Source: Spirochaetota bacterium
GTDB taxonomy: Bacteria > Spirochaetota > UBA4802 > UBA5368
Reading direction: 5' to 3'
Length of the DNA stretch: 64,000 nt
Assembly: GCA_035477215.1 (NCBI GenBank)
Contig: DATIKU010000044.1
Span: 1-64,000 of the forward strand
The notes beneath the pieces are model-generated. The model searched no databases and had not been told where the DNA came from. It was given only the letters and a program-made list of their open reading frames with translations. Numbering within the stretch: position 1 is the stretch's first letter; every line of letters starts with the position of its first letter. Positions 1 through 8,541 of this stretch are shown here, in pieces. The position numbers and the translations under genes were made by a program.

Positions 1-81
1 GGTTATCTGCTCGGGCGTGAGTTTGCTGAAATCTACATCTTCAAGCAACTTCTCGACTAAATCTTCTTTCTTGGTGGCCAT
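1..81 (-). CDS. IS256-family transposase, N-terminal fragment (runs off the window)
   Basis: The minus strand opens a reading frame with ATG at 81 that runs out of the window at base 1. It begins MATKKEDLVEKLLEDVDFS and continues KLTPEQIT. A short, charged, leucine-rich start of this kind is typical of IS256/mutator transposases, which are DDE enzymes that cut and paste the element. A purine-rich ribosome site (GAGGAGAGG) lies just upstream of the ATG. About 27 codons are visible, so the catalytic residues cannot be checked. Family assignment rests on the N-terminus plus the adjacent terminal-repeat-like sequence at about 117-147. Confidence 0.6.
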   Translation of the reverse strand, partial: MATKKEDLVEKLLEDVDFSKLTPEQIT

Positions 82-147
82 TTTCTTTCCTCTCCTCATG
101 GTATTTGTTATGGCCATTTACACAATCTTTTTTACACCCTCCTATCC
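1..147 (-). mobile_element. End of an IS256-family element inserted in istA
   Basis: Reading the minus strand, the istA frame breaks off near base 147. It is followed by GGAGGGTGTAAAAAAG and then ATTGTGTAAATGGCC, which resembles IS256-family terminal inverted repeats with their TGTGTAAA core. The transposase start codon follows about 40 bases further in. The other end lies outside the window, so neither the target duplication nor the full length can be seen. The exact boundary is uncertain by a few bases. Confidence 0.5.
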
Positions 148-242
148 AACGCCTGGGCCGTTTGCCTCAGGCTTAAGCCGCATTCCTGATGAAGCCTCAG
201 GGCTTCCCTTATTCTTTTCACTGATGTTCTCCTCTGTGCCAT
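132..242 (-). pseudogene. istA: IS21-family IstA transposase, 5' remnant interrupted by IS256
   Basis: ATG at 242 (minus) begins MAQRRTSVKRIREALRLHQ, followed by ECGLSLRQTAQALD. This matches the helix-turn-helix start of IstA, the DDE transposase of IS21 elements, whose N-terminus usually reads 'RKIREVLRL...GLS.RQIA..L'. The frame stops after 36 codons inside the IS256-like end, so the gene is broken. A GGAG ribosome site lies upstream. It sits directly inside the multiple terminal repeats of the IS21 end at 311-405, which is where istA normally starts. Confidence 0.65.
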
Positions 243-310
243 GGTCGCTCTCCGCATTTGTTTTATGCGGCGATTATCATGACCGTAATGGCGTTGAGAA
301 GATTTATTAG

Positions 311-405
311 GTGGCAGGTTTGCTCCGGAATGACCGGCAGGTTTCGACCGGAACAGGTGGCAGGTTTATTCCGGAATCAGTGGCAGGTTTGGTCCGGAAT
401 ATGCA
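311..405. repeat. IS21-type multiple terminal repeats (element end at 405)
   Basis: Four direct copies of a unit of about 22 bases, each containing GGCAGGTTT and CCGGAA, lie at about 312-333, 334-355, 356-378 and 380-402. Read inward from 405 the element begins TGCATATTCCGG. IS21-family elements are known for 5'-TG...CA-3' termini with several internal repeats that bind the transposase, and this array fits that pattern. It marks the outer end of the IS, about 30 bases from the stop codon of the immunity gene. Confidence 0.7.
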
Positions 406-435
406 TTAAGCCCCTCGACTTTTTGTAGTATAAGT

Positions 436-1053
436 TTACTCCTCATTTTTTAATTTATTAACATGCACCTCAACCATTTTGAAAAATGGTTTATTAATCG
501 AGGCTTGATGCAGCTCAGTAATTATTTCCGCAAGTAGCCTCGTATCATATGTCCCCATCTTCTTCACAAGAGCCGAAAGATTCAATAATCTCTGAATGTC
601 CGTTAATCCTGGGGATTTCCCACTTAGCCACAAATTAACAAGGTTTTCATCATGCATGTTTTCCTGAATTGCACTAATTGCATATGACGTTAAATATTCC
701 TTTATTTCCATATATAATTCATCAACATTTGTTCCCTGATCGATCTGCCACCATTTATCATTGTTTTCTTTAAGTAAAAACCCTATTCGTTGTCTCCAAT
801 GGCAATCTTCTATAGAAGGAGATTCAATATTTAGCGAAAAATAATCTATCAATCTATTTGATATAACTCCAATATTGATTGTAAAAATAACTATATCATT
901 TTTACTCTTTCGACTTTTTTGAAAATCTATCAATCCATAATTTGAATTTTCCTTTATTATAAAAGTGTTCCCCTCAAGAGAAAAGCCATATTCTTTAAAA
1001 AACGGTTTGAAATACATCTTTATCAGATTATTATACTTTAGTGAGGAATTCAT
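436..1053 (-). CDS. cdiI: DUF4304-type immunity protein of the CDI system (CdiI candidate)
   Basis: This 205-residue cytosolic protein has no signal peptide. It has the features of DUF4304: an N-terminal 'FFKEYGFSLEGNTF' segment (about residues 18-31), a central 'HWRQRIGFLL' and 'DKWWQID' block, and a helical C-terminus. DUF4304 proteins occur as immunity partners of polymorphic toxins. The start codon at 1053 directly abuts the cdiA stop codon at 1054-1056, the usual cdiA-cdiI order. It should bind and neutralise the toxin at the end of CdiA. Base composition is clearly AT-rich compared with the rest of the window, as is the toxin-encoding end of cdiA, suggesting a transferred module. The role is inferred from family and position. 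Confidence 0.8.
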   Translation of the reverse strand: MNSSLKYNNLIKMYFKPFFKEYGFSLEGNTFIIKENSNYGLIDFQKSRKSKNDIVIFTINIGVISNRLIDYFSLNIESPSIEDCHWRQRIGFLLKENNDKWWQIDQGTNVDELYMEIKEYLTSYAISAIQENMHDENLVNLWLSGKSPGLTDIQRLLNLSALVKKMGTYDTRLLAEIITELHQASINKPFFKMVEVHVNKLKNEE

Positions 1054-4000
1054 TTACTTGTCCCTCACTACATCAACTTGATACCCTTGCTGTTTTAACC
1101 AATTATCTTTTGCTCGTTGACTTGGAGTGTAAGGCGACTTGCCAGCTTTGGTCTCAATACCACCAAGAACCCGTCCATCCTTGCTTACCTCAATATCAAT
1201 AACTCGTTTACCAAAGGGAGTATTTTTTGCAACCTCAGTTTGAACATTGAATCCTTCTTTATTCATTAAGTATGAAATTTCATCGCGAAAAGCGTCACCC
1301 TTTATTTTATTTTCTATAATTTTTGTCTCTTTCGTAATTTTACTTACCGCATCCCCATGCTTAGCAATCTGCTCCGCCCCTTCGGAAACGACATCAATCC
1401 CCGCTTTAACCATCTTCCCGGATACTATTGGTAACGCTGCGCCTGCTATGCTTGCGGCACGGTCAATCCCGCTTAGTTTATCATTAAATTCATCGTACCC
1501 GGTAATTGCGGCTTTCAAATCTTTCAAATCGGAAAACCCCGGAAACAGGTCATCTATCGGACCAATTAGCATGGGAGTTATCGCTTCATTCGCATACGCT
1601 CTCTCTATCTTCTGCCGTGCTATCTCATCCAGCTCATGTTCTCGTATAATGTGTCTACGCTGCTGAACTTCGTCCAATATCGTTCCAGTCGGGTCGATCC
1701 CCAGCAATTCAATATAGGCGAGCTTTAAGTCGGTACTTGTCCTTGTATCTTTGTAGAAATTACTCCCTAGTATCACTTCTTTATATTTTTCATAAAGCTG
1801 CGCCCCTATACCATACTTTGAATCGTCATTCCACACCTGTATGCATTCGTTTATTCGTATCTCCTTATTCGTGTAAAACCCTTTGTCGTTTATGAAATTC
1901 GTCGTCCTTTCATACATCACAACCGACTTCTCGTATATCTCCTCCGTCGTCTTCGCCGCGTCACCATATCCTTTCTTCAACGAATCAATCGCATTCTTTA
2001 TCTCTCCTTCCGGGTCCGTCACAAACGCCACCGTCGAGCTATCAACCGTAAACCCGCCCTTAAGCCCTATATCCACCGTCCCGTACTGCGCCTTCGTTAC
2101 GTCCCGGTTAAGCCCCGAGAGGTCCGTTTCCCCATCCCGTACAATAATCGTCCCCTCGCCTATGGTCGCGAAGTTCGTTTGCCGCTTCTGCGAAAAGCCG
2201 TAGCTCGCGTTCACGCTCCACGTATTGTTCTTCTCCTCGGGTTTGCCCGTGCTGTTCGATCCCAGGTTTACGCCAGCTCCCGCGTTATAGGAGATGTCCT
2301 TGTCTTTTATATGGATGTACTCAAAGGAACCGGTATCGAGAGTAAGATCGTTGGAGGTCGAGGCGATCACCGCCCCTTTCAGGGTAGTCTTGTTCTCCAC
2401 GTATATATTTACGCTGTTTCCCGTAAGGCTCGTCTGTTCGCTCACCCATTTCCTTGTACTGCTCGATACGCTGAAATTGCCTCCGGCATTCAACCCGCTG
2501 CCGGATTTGCTTTCGCTGTACCCGGCGCTCAGGCCCAGGCTGTGCGAGCCGGAGCTGCTCTTGTCCTGCAGGGATTCCACTATCAGGTTCCCGCCGACGT
2601 TCAGGTCAAGCTGCTCGTTCGCCGACACCACGGCGCCGCGCACCGTGGTGTCGTTTTTGCTCGTAATGCTTATATTGGTCGCGTTCAGGCGGGAATTGGC
2701 CCAGGTCGTGCTCTCCGAGTCCATCTCCGAGTAGCTCGCGTCGGCGTTTACTCCCCACGAGCCGTTCGTGCTGTAGCTTCCGTTTATGTGCGCCTGCCTG
2801 GTGCTCGAGCTCGACTTGTTCGTGTTCCGCGCCGCCGTTATCTCCACGTCTTCCGCGTCGATCGAAAGCTCGCCTTCGGCGCCGAGGTCGCTTCCCTCTA
2901 TCTTCGCCGTCTTCCCGGACTGTATCGCAAGGTTCCCGCCCGCAAAGAGGGTAGAGCCCTTCCGCGTCGTCGATTCCTCTTTGTTCTTCGTTATGCTCGC
3001 GTCTATGTCCAGTTGAATGTCACCGCTGAAGCCCAGCGTCTCCCCGCTCGATCCCAGGCCCGCCGTCGCCTTTACCAGGTTGGCCGTCTTCGCCACCACG
3101 TTCTCGGTAAGGAGCGCTATGTTGGCGAGGTAGTACTTCTCCATCGACTCCAGCGCCTCGTAGTCGTCCTCGTCGATGAGGCCCTTCCCCTTATCCTCCC
3201 TCGCCTTCCTAATATTTTCCTTGTAGTCGTCATAATCCTTCTTCGCCGTCTCGAGCGCCTTTACCGCCTCGGCAAGCGCCTTCCCGGCGTAGTACACGTC
3301 CGTCGCCGCGTGCTTCGCTCCCACCGTCACCACGCCGCTTCCCTTTATCGTCTCGCTCGTCGTCTTCGAGCTCTCCTCCGTGCTGAGAATGTTCACGTTA
3401 CCGCCGGCGGTAAGCGTAACGTCCCATCCGGCATTCACTTCGGAGCCCGCTATCGTAAGGTCCTTCCCGGCGCTCACGGCGAGGTCGTTCGTTATGTTCA
3501 GGATGGACGACGCCTGCGTGATCGTCTCGACGGTCTTCTCGCTCCGCTCGTATTCCACCCGGCCCATTTCGACCGAAACCCTTCCGTTTTCCTCCTTCGC
3601 CATGTTGTTCGTGGCGTGCCCGGTTACGAGCGTCGTAAGATACGCGTTCAGCGGGCTCGCCATTCCCCCCGTAAGCGTCATAAGGCCGGCGTATTTCGCC
3701 GCCTCCATAACGCTCACGCCCGTCTTCTCGTGCACCTCGCGGTGATAGCTCGTGTTCTTCGCGCTCGTCTCCGTAAAATTCCCCGCGGCGTCGATAGTCG
3801 CGTTCTCCGCGTTGAGCGTACTTCCCTCTACATATACATCCGCTCCGCTCCTTACCGTAAGCTCCTTTGCCGTTATGACCGAGCCCACGGCCTTCGTGTA
3901 ACCGCTCTCCTCCAGGTCAAGCTCCTGGCTGTAGATGTCCTTGGCACCGCCTATGCCGGTCTTTACCGTGGTGTGCGATTCGTCGTGCCGGTCGTAGGCC

Positions 4001-7000
4001 GCGACAATGTTGACGCTCCCGTCGGCGGAAATATCGGCCAGGTCGCCGGCGGTAAGTGTACTCCCGATGATGTTGGTGTCCTTCCCGGAATGGGACGCGT
4101 ATGTGCCTCTAACATCCACCGTGGAGCCCTTGACCTTGCTGTCGTAGGTCATGTCCTGACGCGCTTCCTTCCCGTAGATCGACCCGCCCTGGGCGAAGCC
4201 GCTCTTCTTTGTCTCTTTCTTGAAGTAGTGCTCGTCGTTTACCGCCACAATGTTTTCCGTCCCGGCGGCGGAGAGCTTCATGTCCTTTCCCGACGACACC
4301 GTGCTTCCGATTATATTGATGTCATTACCGCTTTCCACGTTGAGGTCGTCGCCGGTGGTAAAGCTCGATCCCACGACGGTTTTATCGTAGCTTTGAACCT
4401 TCGTGGTCTTGCTCTTGTACGCGTTTCCGCTTCTTTTTTTCCCCTTGAACGAATCGGTGTCGTAATCGTTCAGTAAATTGAAATTCCCCGCCGTCTTTAC
4501 GTCCGCCTTTCCTTCTATGTCCGCGGCGCTTCCCACGAAGTTGACGTCACGGCCCGCGCTCATCGAGAGGTTTCCGTTCACGTCGAGCTCCGACCCGATC
4601 GACGTGGTGCCGTCGCTTACCCCCTTCACGCCGTGCCGCCGCTCGTTCTTCACGGCGCGAAGCTTCACCGTCTCGAAGTCGATGTTCCCGCCCGCCTCGA
4701 TCACCGCGTCGCTACCCGACTTTACCTCCGCCCCCCTGTTCGTGAAATCGCCCCCGGCGTTAATGGAGAGCCTGTCCCCGCTTTCTATCGAGGCCGTCGT
4801 TCCCAGGGTCGATCTGATCTCCCCTCTGGTAAGCCTGGTGGTTTTAACCGTCGTCTCGTTTACTATGTTACCGGCGGCGGTTATGCTTACTGTCCTGTCG
4901 GCGTTGATGACGGCACTCCTGTTGACGACATCACTTCCCGACACTACATTCACATCCCCGCCTTTAATCTCCGCGATCATACTGCCTGTCGCGTTTGAAG
5001 TTTCGTTCACAATGTCGCCCGCGGCCGTAACGTTCAGCGTCTTCCCGGCCTTGATGACGGCGCCCCGGTTGATGATATCGCCCGCCGATACCAGGTCGAC
5101 CTCGCCGCCCCGTATCTCCGCGGTCATGCCTTCGATGCCGCTCGCCGTGTTGGTGATCTTCCCGGCGTTAACGACGAGAGAGCTCTTCCCCGCGATCAGG
5201 CCGCTGTTCGTAAGCCCCTCGGTGATGTCCATGTTCACGGTGCCGGCCGCTATCTTCGCCGTGCCGCCGTTCGTAAAGCCCGCCACTATGTGCTCGGGGA
5301 TGTAAATCTTGGGCGCGAGCACCGTAATCCCCTTCACCGTCTCCTCAACGTACCATACGATGGGCTCCTGGAGCAGGTTTATCTGTTCCTTCGTAAGCGC
5401 CACCCCGACGGCCAGGCTAAGGTCCTTATACGCCGTCGCCGCGTTGTCGAGGAGGTACTTCATCTCCTCCTGGTTGCTCGCTATGTCCTCGCCCAGGTAC
5501 TTTTCCGCCGTCGCCTGGTAGATGGCGCGCATGATGAGCTGTTCTTCGTAATACGCGTCGCCCAGTATCTTCACGTCCCCGGGGCTGTAGCCGATCCGGT
5601 CGAAGAAGTACTGCGAGCCGTACAGGCCGTTCAGGTCGATAAACCGGTTCCTGGTCTCTATGAGGTACGTCGTTCCGGGCGCGGTGTTGATGGCGAACAG
5701 GGCGTTGCCATCGACGCTCACGTACCGCGATACGTCGATGGCGCCGGTGTTGACCAGCTCGTTCAGCGCGGCGTTGTTCGTAACGGTGCCGACGCGCCCG
5801 CCGGCGGCGCTTCCGGGCGTGCTGCGCTCGATACCGTTGCCGAGCTTGTTCGCGCGTATCGTTACCGTTTTCCCCTGTATCAGGGCCGTGGTGTTGGAGC
5901 CAAGAGTGACGGTTTCGTACCGATAGCGCGTGTCGTTGGTGTAATAGGTTTCATACTTTATCTTCCCAAAACCTAAATCGATCTTTTTTGTATGGCGTGT
6001 CCTCTTCCCTTCTAATATTTTCTGCGATACGTCGACCGTATGGGTCTCGTTGGTCAGCGTATCGGCGTCGATCGTCAGATTCCCCGCCGCCGATATCTCG
6101 CTTCCGTGGTTGAGCACGTCCCCCGCGTTGATGGAGAGGTTCCCCCCCGACACGAGGTATGAGGAAGCGGTGCGCATATCGCCGTTGGTTATTACGTCCC
6201 TTGCAAGCACGGCCCAGCTCTTGCCGAAACCCGCGCCGGTGCTCACCCACTCTTTGGTATACGTCCCCAGGTCGGCGCCCGTGTTGACGAGCGTCCCGTC
6301 GCTTCCCAGCTCGATCGCCATGTCCCCGTCCGCGCCGATATAGGCGGAATGGTTGTACAGCGTGTTCCCCGACGCGGCCTTGCCGCGTATCGCCATGCCC
6401 CCCATGGAGTAGATATATGCGTTGCCCAGCAGGTTGTCGTCGTCGATATTCGTGCTGACGTTGGAGAGCGACGCGCTTTCGAGCGTTATGCCGTTCACGG
6501 CGAAGAGGAGGCCGCCGCTGTTGGTGATGCCCTCGGCCGTTATCGCGAGGCGGTCCCCCGAGGATATCTCCGGGAAGATTCCTGAGTCCGCGAGCGCGTC
6601 GCTGTTTTCCACGTGCGCCGCGTTTATCGAAATACCGGAGGCGCTGCTAATCCTCCCGTGGTTCGTAAGGTCCCCGCCCGCGTTGATCGTGACGCTTCCG
6701 TCCATCTCGAGGGTGGTATCGTTCACCACGTTGGCCGCGTTCAGGGTGAACGCCCTGCCCGCGTACAACAGGCCCGTGGCGCCCGAAAGCGTAATGTCGC
6801 CGGTCATGTCGAGGACGAGCGCCCCGGAGGAGGTAATCGCGCCCCCCTCGCCGTCGAGCGCGGCCAGGCCCGTTATATGAACGCTCCCCGTGTCCGTTCC
6901 GCCGAGCCTGATGCTCCCGCCCCTGTTATTGAGCGCGTCGTTCGCGGCGATCATGATGTTTCCGCCCGCGGCGATCTCTCCCCCCTCGTTGTCAAGAAGG

Positions 7001-8067
7001 CCCGTTACGGCGAGATCGTTCACCGCCAGGAGAGAGCCCCTGTTCGCTACCCTCGCCGCGCCGTATTCGAGGTCCCCCAGGGCCAGCGCCGTTCCCGTCT
7101 GGATGATCTCACCCGAGCCGGACCATACGCGGACGTCCGTCGCGGCCTGTGCGTTCTTAAGCTCTATGTTCCCGTCCGCGCGTATGCGGATATCCGCGGC
7201 GTCCGCCAGCATGTCCGCCTTCGAGCGTACGCCCACGCCCTGTTCATTGCAGACGAGACTGATCCTTCCGGCGTAGATGCTTCCCAGGGCCGAGGCGTCG
7301 ATGGCGAACTCCGGCTTCCCCTCCGGCGTGTCGCGGAGCGTGAACACCCGGTCATCGTGATTGTAGAAGCCCGTGCCGGTGATGATGCTCACGTCCCTGC
7401 CCCACACCGGCGCGGAGAGCGAGGCCATGCGCGTAACGATGGTGAAGTAGTCAGCCTGCGTGGCGTCGACGCCGCTTCCCTCTATGGAAACGTTTCCGCC
7501 CGCTATGTCCAGCCCCCGGAAGACGCCCGCGTCGAAAACGGGCACCCCGGTAGAAAGCGTCACCCGGGGAATGTTGATGAACCCGGCCCCGTTCAAAACG
7601 ATCCCGTTGGGATTGGCCAGGATGAAATCCGCGCGCCTGCCGAACATCTCCGTGTACCCGCGGAGGTTACTCGCCTTATTCCCCGTCACCTCGTTTATGA
7701 CGAGCGATGCCGCACAGCCGCCCCGGAAGTTCGGGTTGCCGTATATGGCGCCCCCCAGCACCGACACCCCGTCCGCGGTCGAATTGTTGAGGATGACGCC
7801 GCCCGGACCCACGTTGTAGTCGGTGAACTTGTTATGCGACACGCCGCGCCCGTCGGTCTTCGCGAGGTTCACGAGCGGCACGCCGTTCGGGGCCGTGTCC
7901 ACGGTGGGCTTGTTCCCTGACGCGGATTGATCAACTGCTATGCCTCCTGCCATTACGGGGAGGGCGGCAATAGAGAGCTCCGCTATGAGTACGCACACCA
8001 GCGCGTACTCGAACGCGCGCCCCAGCAATCGCCTGATTGTTTTTAGCGGTTTTCTCATACGGTTCAT
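1054..8067 (-). CDS. cdiA: CdiA / filamentous-haemagglutinin-like two-partner-secretion effector with nuclease-like C-terminal toxin
   Basis: A giant exported protein of about 2337 residues. A basic start and hydrophobic signal segment end near AGG, followed by a TPS secretion domain (nt about 7950-7250) with INEVTG, NLRGYTE and the hallmark NPNGI motif. A long stretch of FHA-type beta-helix repeats follows (many 'AGGDL/ITAAGNI' units), with a short lysine-rich coiled coil near nt 3060-3280. Near nt 1430-1580 a segment 'FPGFSDLKDLKAAITGYDEF' resembles a pre-toxin TG domain. The last 90 residues contain VIDIEVSKDG and IETKAGKSPYTPSQ, a PD-(D/E)xK nuclease-like pattern. No VENN motif was seen. 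The frame extends upstream to 8163, but that part translates a dispersed repeat, so I prefer ATG 8067 (8070 or 8058 also possible). No clear ribosome site marks any of them. Confidence 0.85.
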   Translation of the reverse strand: MNRMRKPLKTIRRLLGRAFEYALVCVLIAELSIAALPVMAGGIAVDQSASGNKPTVDTAPNGVPLVNLAKTDGRGVSHNKFTDYNVGPGGVILNNSTADGVSVLGGAIYGNPNFRGGCAASLVINEVTGNKASNLRGYTEMFGRRADFILANPNGIVLNGAGFINIPRVTLSTGVPVFDAGVFRGLDIAGGNVSIEGSGVDATQADYFTIVTRMASLSAPVWGRDVSIITGTGFYNHDDRVFTLRDTPEGKPEFAIDASALGSIYAGRISLVCNEQGVGVRSKADMLADAADIRIRADGNIELKNAQAATDVRVWSGSGEIIQTGTALALGDLEYGAARVANRGSLLAVNDLAVTGLLDNEGGEIAAGGNIMIAANDALNNRGGSIRLGGTDTGSVHITGLAALDGEGGAITSSGALVLDMTGDITLSGATGLLYAGRAFTLNAANVVNDTTLEMDGSVTINAGGDLTNHGRISSASGISINAAHVENSDALADSGIFPEISSGDRLAITAEGITNSGGLLFAVNGITLESASLSNVSTNIDDDNLLGNAYIYSMGGMAIRGKAASGNTLYNHSAYIGADGDMAIELGSDGTLVNTGADLGTYTKEWVSTGAGFGKSWAVLARDVITNGDMRTASSYLVSGGNLSINAGDVLNHGSEISAAGNLTIDADTLTNETHTVDVSQKILEGKRTRHTKKIDLGFGKIKYETYYTNDTRYRYETVTLGSNTTALIQGKTVTIRANKLGNGIERSTPGSAAGGRVGTVTNNAALNELVNTGAIDVSRYVSVDGNALFAINTAPGTTYLIETRNRFIDLNGLYGSQYFFDRIGYSPGDVKILGDAYYEEQLIMRAIYQATAEKYLGEDIASNQEEMKYLLDNAATAYKDLSLAVGVALTKEQINLLQEPIVWYVEETVKGITVLAPKIYIPEHIVAGFTNGGTAKIAAGTVNMDITEGLTNSGLIAGKSSLVVNAGKITNTASGIEGMTAEIRGGEVDLVSAGDIINRGAVIKAGKTLNVTAAGDIVNETSNATGSMIAEIKGGDVNVVSGSDVVNRSAVINADRTVSITAAGNIVNETTVKTTRLTRGEIRSTLGTTASIESGDRLSINAGGDFTNRGAEVKSGSDAVIEAGGNIDFETVKLRAVKNERRHGVKGVSDGTTSIGSELDVNGNLSMSAGRDVNFVGSAADIEGKADVKTAGNFNLLNDYDTDSFKGKKRSGNAYKSKTTKVQSYDKTVVGSSFTTGDDLNVESGNDINIIGSTVSSGKDMKLSAAGTENIVAVNDEHYFKKETKKSGFAQGGSIYGKEARQDMTYDSKVKGSTVDVRGTYASHSGKDTNIIGSTLTAGDLADISADGSVNIVAAYDRHDESHTTVKTGIGGAKDIYSQELDLEESGYTKAVGSVITAKELTVRSGADVYVEGSTLNAENATIDAAGNFTETSAKNTSYHREVHEKTGVSVMEAAKYAGLMTLTGGMASPLNAYLTTLVTGHATNNMAKEENGRVSVEMGRVEYERSEKTVETITQASSILNITNDLAVSAGKDLTIAGSEVNAGWDVTLTAGGNVNILSTEESSKTTSETIKGSGVVTVGAKHAATDVYYAGKALAEAVKALETAKKDYDDYKENIRKAREDKGKGLIDEDDYEALESMEKYYLANIALLTENVVAKTANLVKATAGLGSSGETLGFSGDIQLDIDASITKNKEESTTRKGSTLFAGGNLAIQSGKTAKIEGSDLGAEGELSIDAEDVEITAARNTNKSSSSTRQAHINGSYSTNGSWGVNADASYSEMDSESTTWANSRLNATNISITSKNDTTVRGAVVSANEQLDLNVGGNLIVESLQDKSSSGSHSLGLSAGYSESKSGSGLNAGGNFSVSSSTRKWVSEQTSLTGNSVNIYVENKTTLKGAVIASTSNDLTLDTGSFEYIHIKDKDISYNAGAGVNLGSNSTGKPEEKNNTWSVNASYGFSQKRQTNFATIGEGTIIVRDGETDLSGLNRDVTKAQYGTVDIGLKGGFTVDSSTVAFVTDPEGEIKNAIDSLKKGYGDAAKTTEEIYEKSVVMYERTTNFINDKGFYTNKEIRINECIQVWNDDSKYGIGAQLYEKYKEVILGSNFYKDTRTSTDLKLAYIELLGIDPTGTILDEVQQRRHIIREHELDEIARQKIERAYANEAITPMLIGPIDDLFPGFSDLKDLKAAITGYDEFNDKLSGIDRAASIAGAALPIVSGKMVKAGIDVVSEGAEQIAKHGDAVSKITKETKIIENKIKGDAFRDEISYLMNKEGFNVQTEVAKNTPFGKRVIDIEVSKDGRVLGGIETKAGKSPYTPSQRAKDNWLKQQGYQVDVVRDK

Positions 8068-8108
8068 CATAAACAGCGTTGATGCTTTACAACGTAGCGC
8101 CTGTTGAG

Positions 8109-8288
8109 ACCGCCGCGTCACTCTGCTCCTCGCGATGACATGCTCCTCATAACATCCTGTCATTGCGAGCCCCCGCCGTTTGGGGGCGTGGCAATCTCTC
8201 TATGCACAGAGTTTCATGAATCAACATGTTGCCTTTAGAGATCGCCACGTCGCTGCGCTCCTCGCGATGACATGTTTCTCATAGCATT
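8109..8288. repeat. Dispersed inverted-repeat element, one full and one half copy
   Basis: Bases 8158-8272 start TGTCATTGCGAG and end CTCGCGATGACA, with imperfect inverted complementarity along the arms (GGCAATCTCTC against AGAGATCGCCAC) and an inner GCCCCC/GGGGGC hairpin. This is the layout of the 'cattgcgag...gcaatctc' REP/MITE-like repeats found scattered in many bacterial genomes. A second 3' half copy at about 8109-8141 also ends CTCGCGATGACATG. Both are followed by a similar tail (TGCTCCTCATAACATCCT and TGTTTCTCATAGCATTCT), so the unit looks tandemly duplicated. It overlaps the spurious 5' extension of cdiA. Confidence 0.7.
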
Positions 8289-8541
8289 CTATTCCGAATT
8301 GTCACCTGTCCCGGGAGCCTCCGGGTTACACCGGCCCGAGGCGGGCGACAAGTCTTTGAATTATCAATGCTCCGTGTGGTCGACGCGGGGATCGGGGTTC
8401 TAACTGGAAGAACCGCACCTCGGATGACTGCGTCGATTAGCACTCACCCGAAAATGAAAGACCGTTTACCGATGAAACCGATGAACAAGCACCACCACCC
8501 GGGCGGGAACCGCCGGGGAGCGTACGGCGTTACCGGGTCAC
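8273..8541. other. Intergenic region upstream of cdiA, no gene recognised
   Basis: The space between the cdiA start and the end of the small exported-protein gene totals nearly 500 bases, of which the repeat fills the cdiA side. The remainder is GC-rich, holds no convincing reading frame, and shows no clear promoter or terminator by eye. A 65-codon frame on the plus strand has no recognisable product and I regard it as chance. Confidence 0.4.

Noticed and set aside
17-310. 97-residue plus-strand open frame
   Set aside because: It is antisense to the IS256 transposase start and istA remnant, both of which have recognisable products; the plus frame has no similarity I can name.
2179-4476. 765-codon plus-strand open frame inside cdiA
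   Set aside because: It is antisense to the FHA repeats; its arginine/valine-rich, low-complexity product is what a GC-rich repeat gives on the other strand.
6613-7920. 435-codon plus-strand open frame
   Set aside because: Antisense shadow of the TPS and early repeat region of cdiA, with arginine-rich composition and no domain.
1054-8163. Possible CRISPR or tandem DNA repeats in the repetitive cdiA gene
   Set aside because: The periodicity is degenerate protein-level beta-helix repetition, with no identical repeat/spacer pattern.
8437-8445. TTAGCACTC, half of a CIRCE heat-shock operator
   Set aside because: The second arm (GAGTGCTAA) is missing after nine bases, and no heat-shock gene follows.
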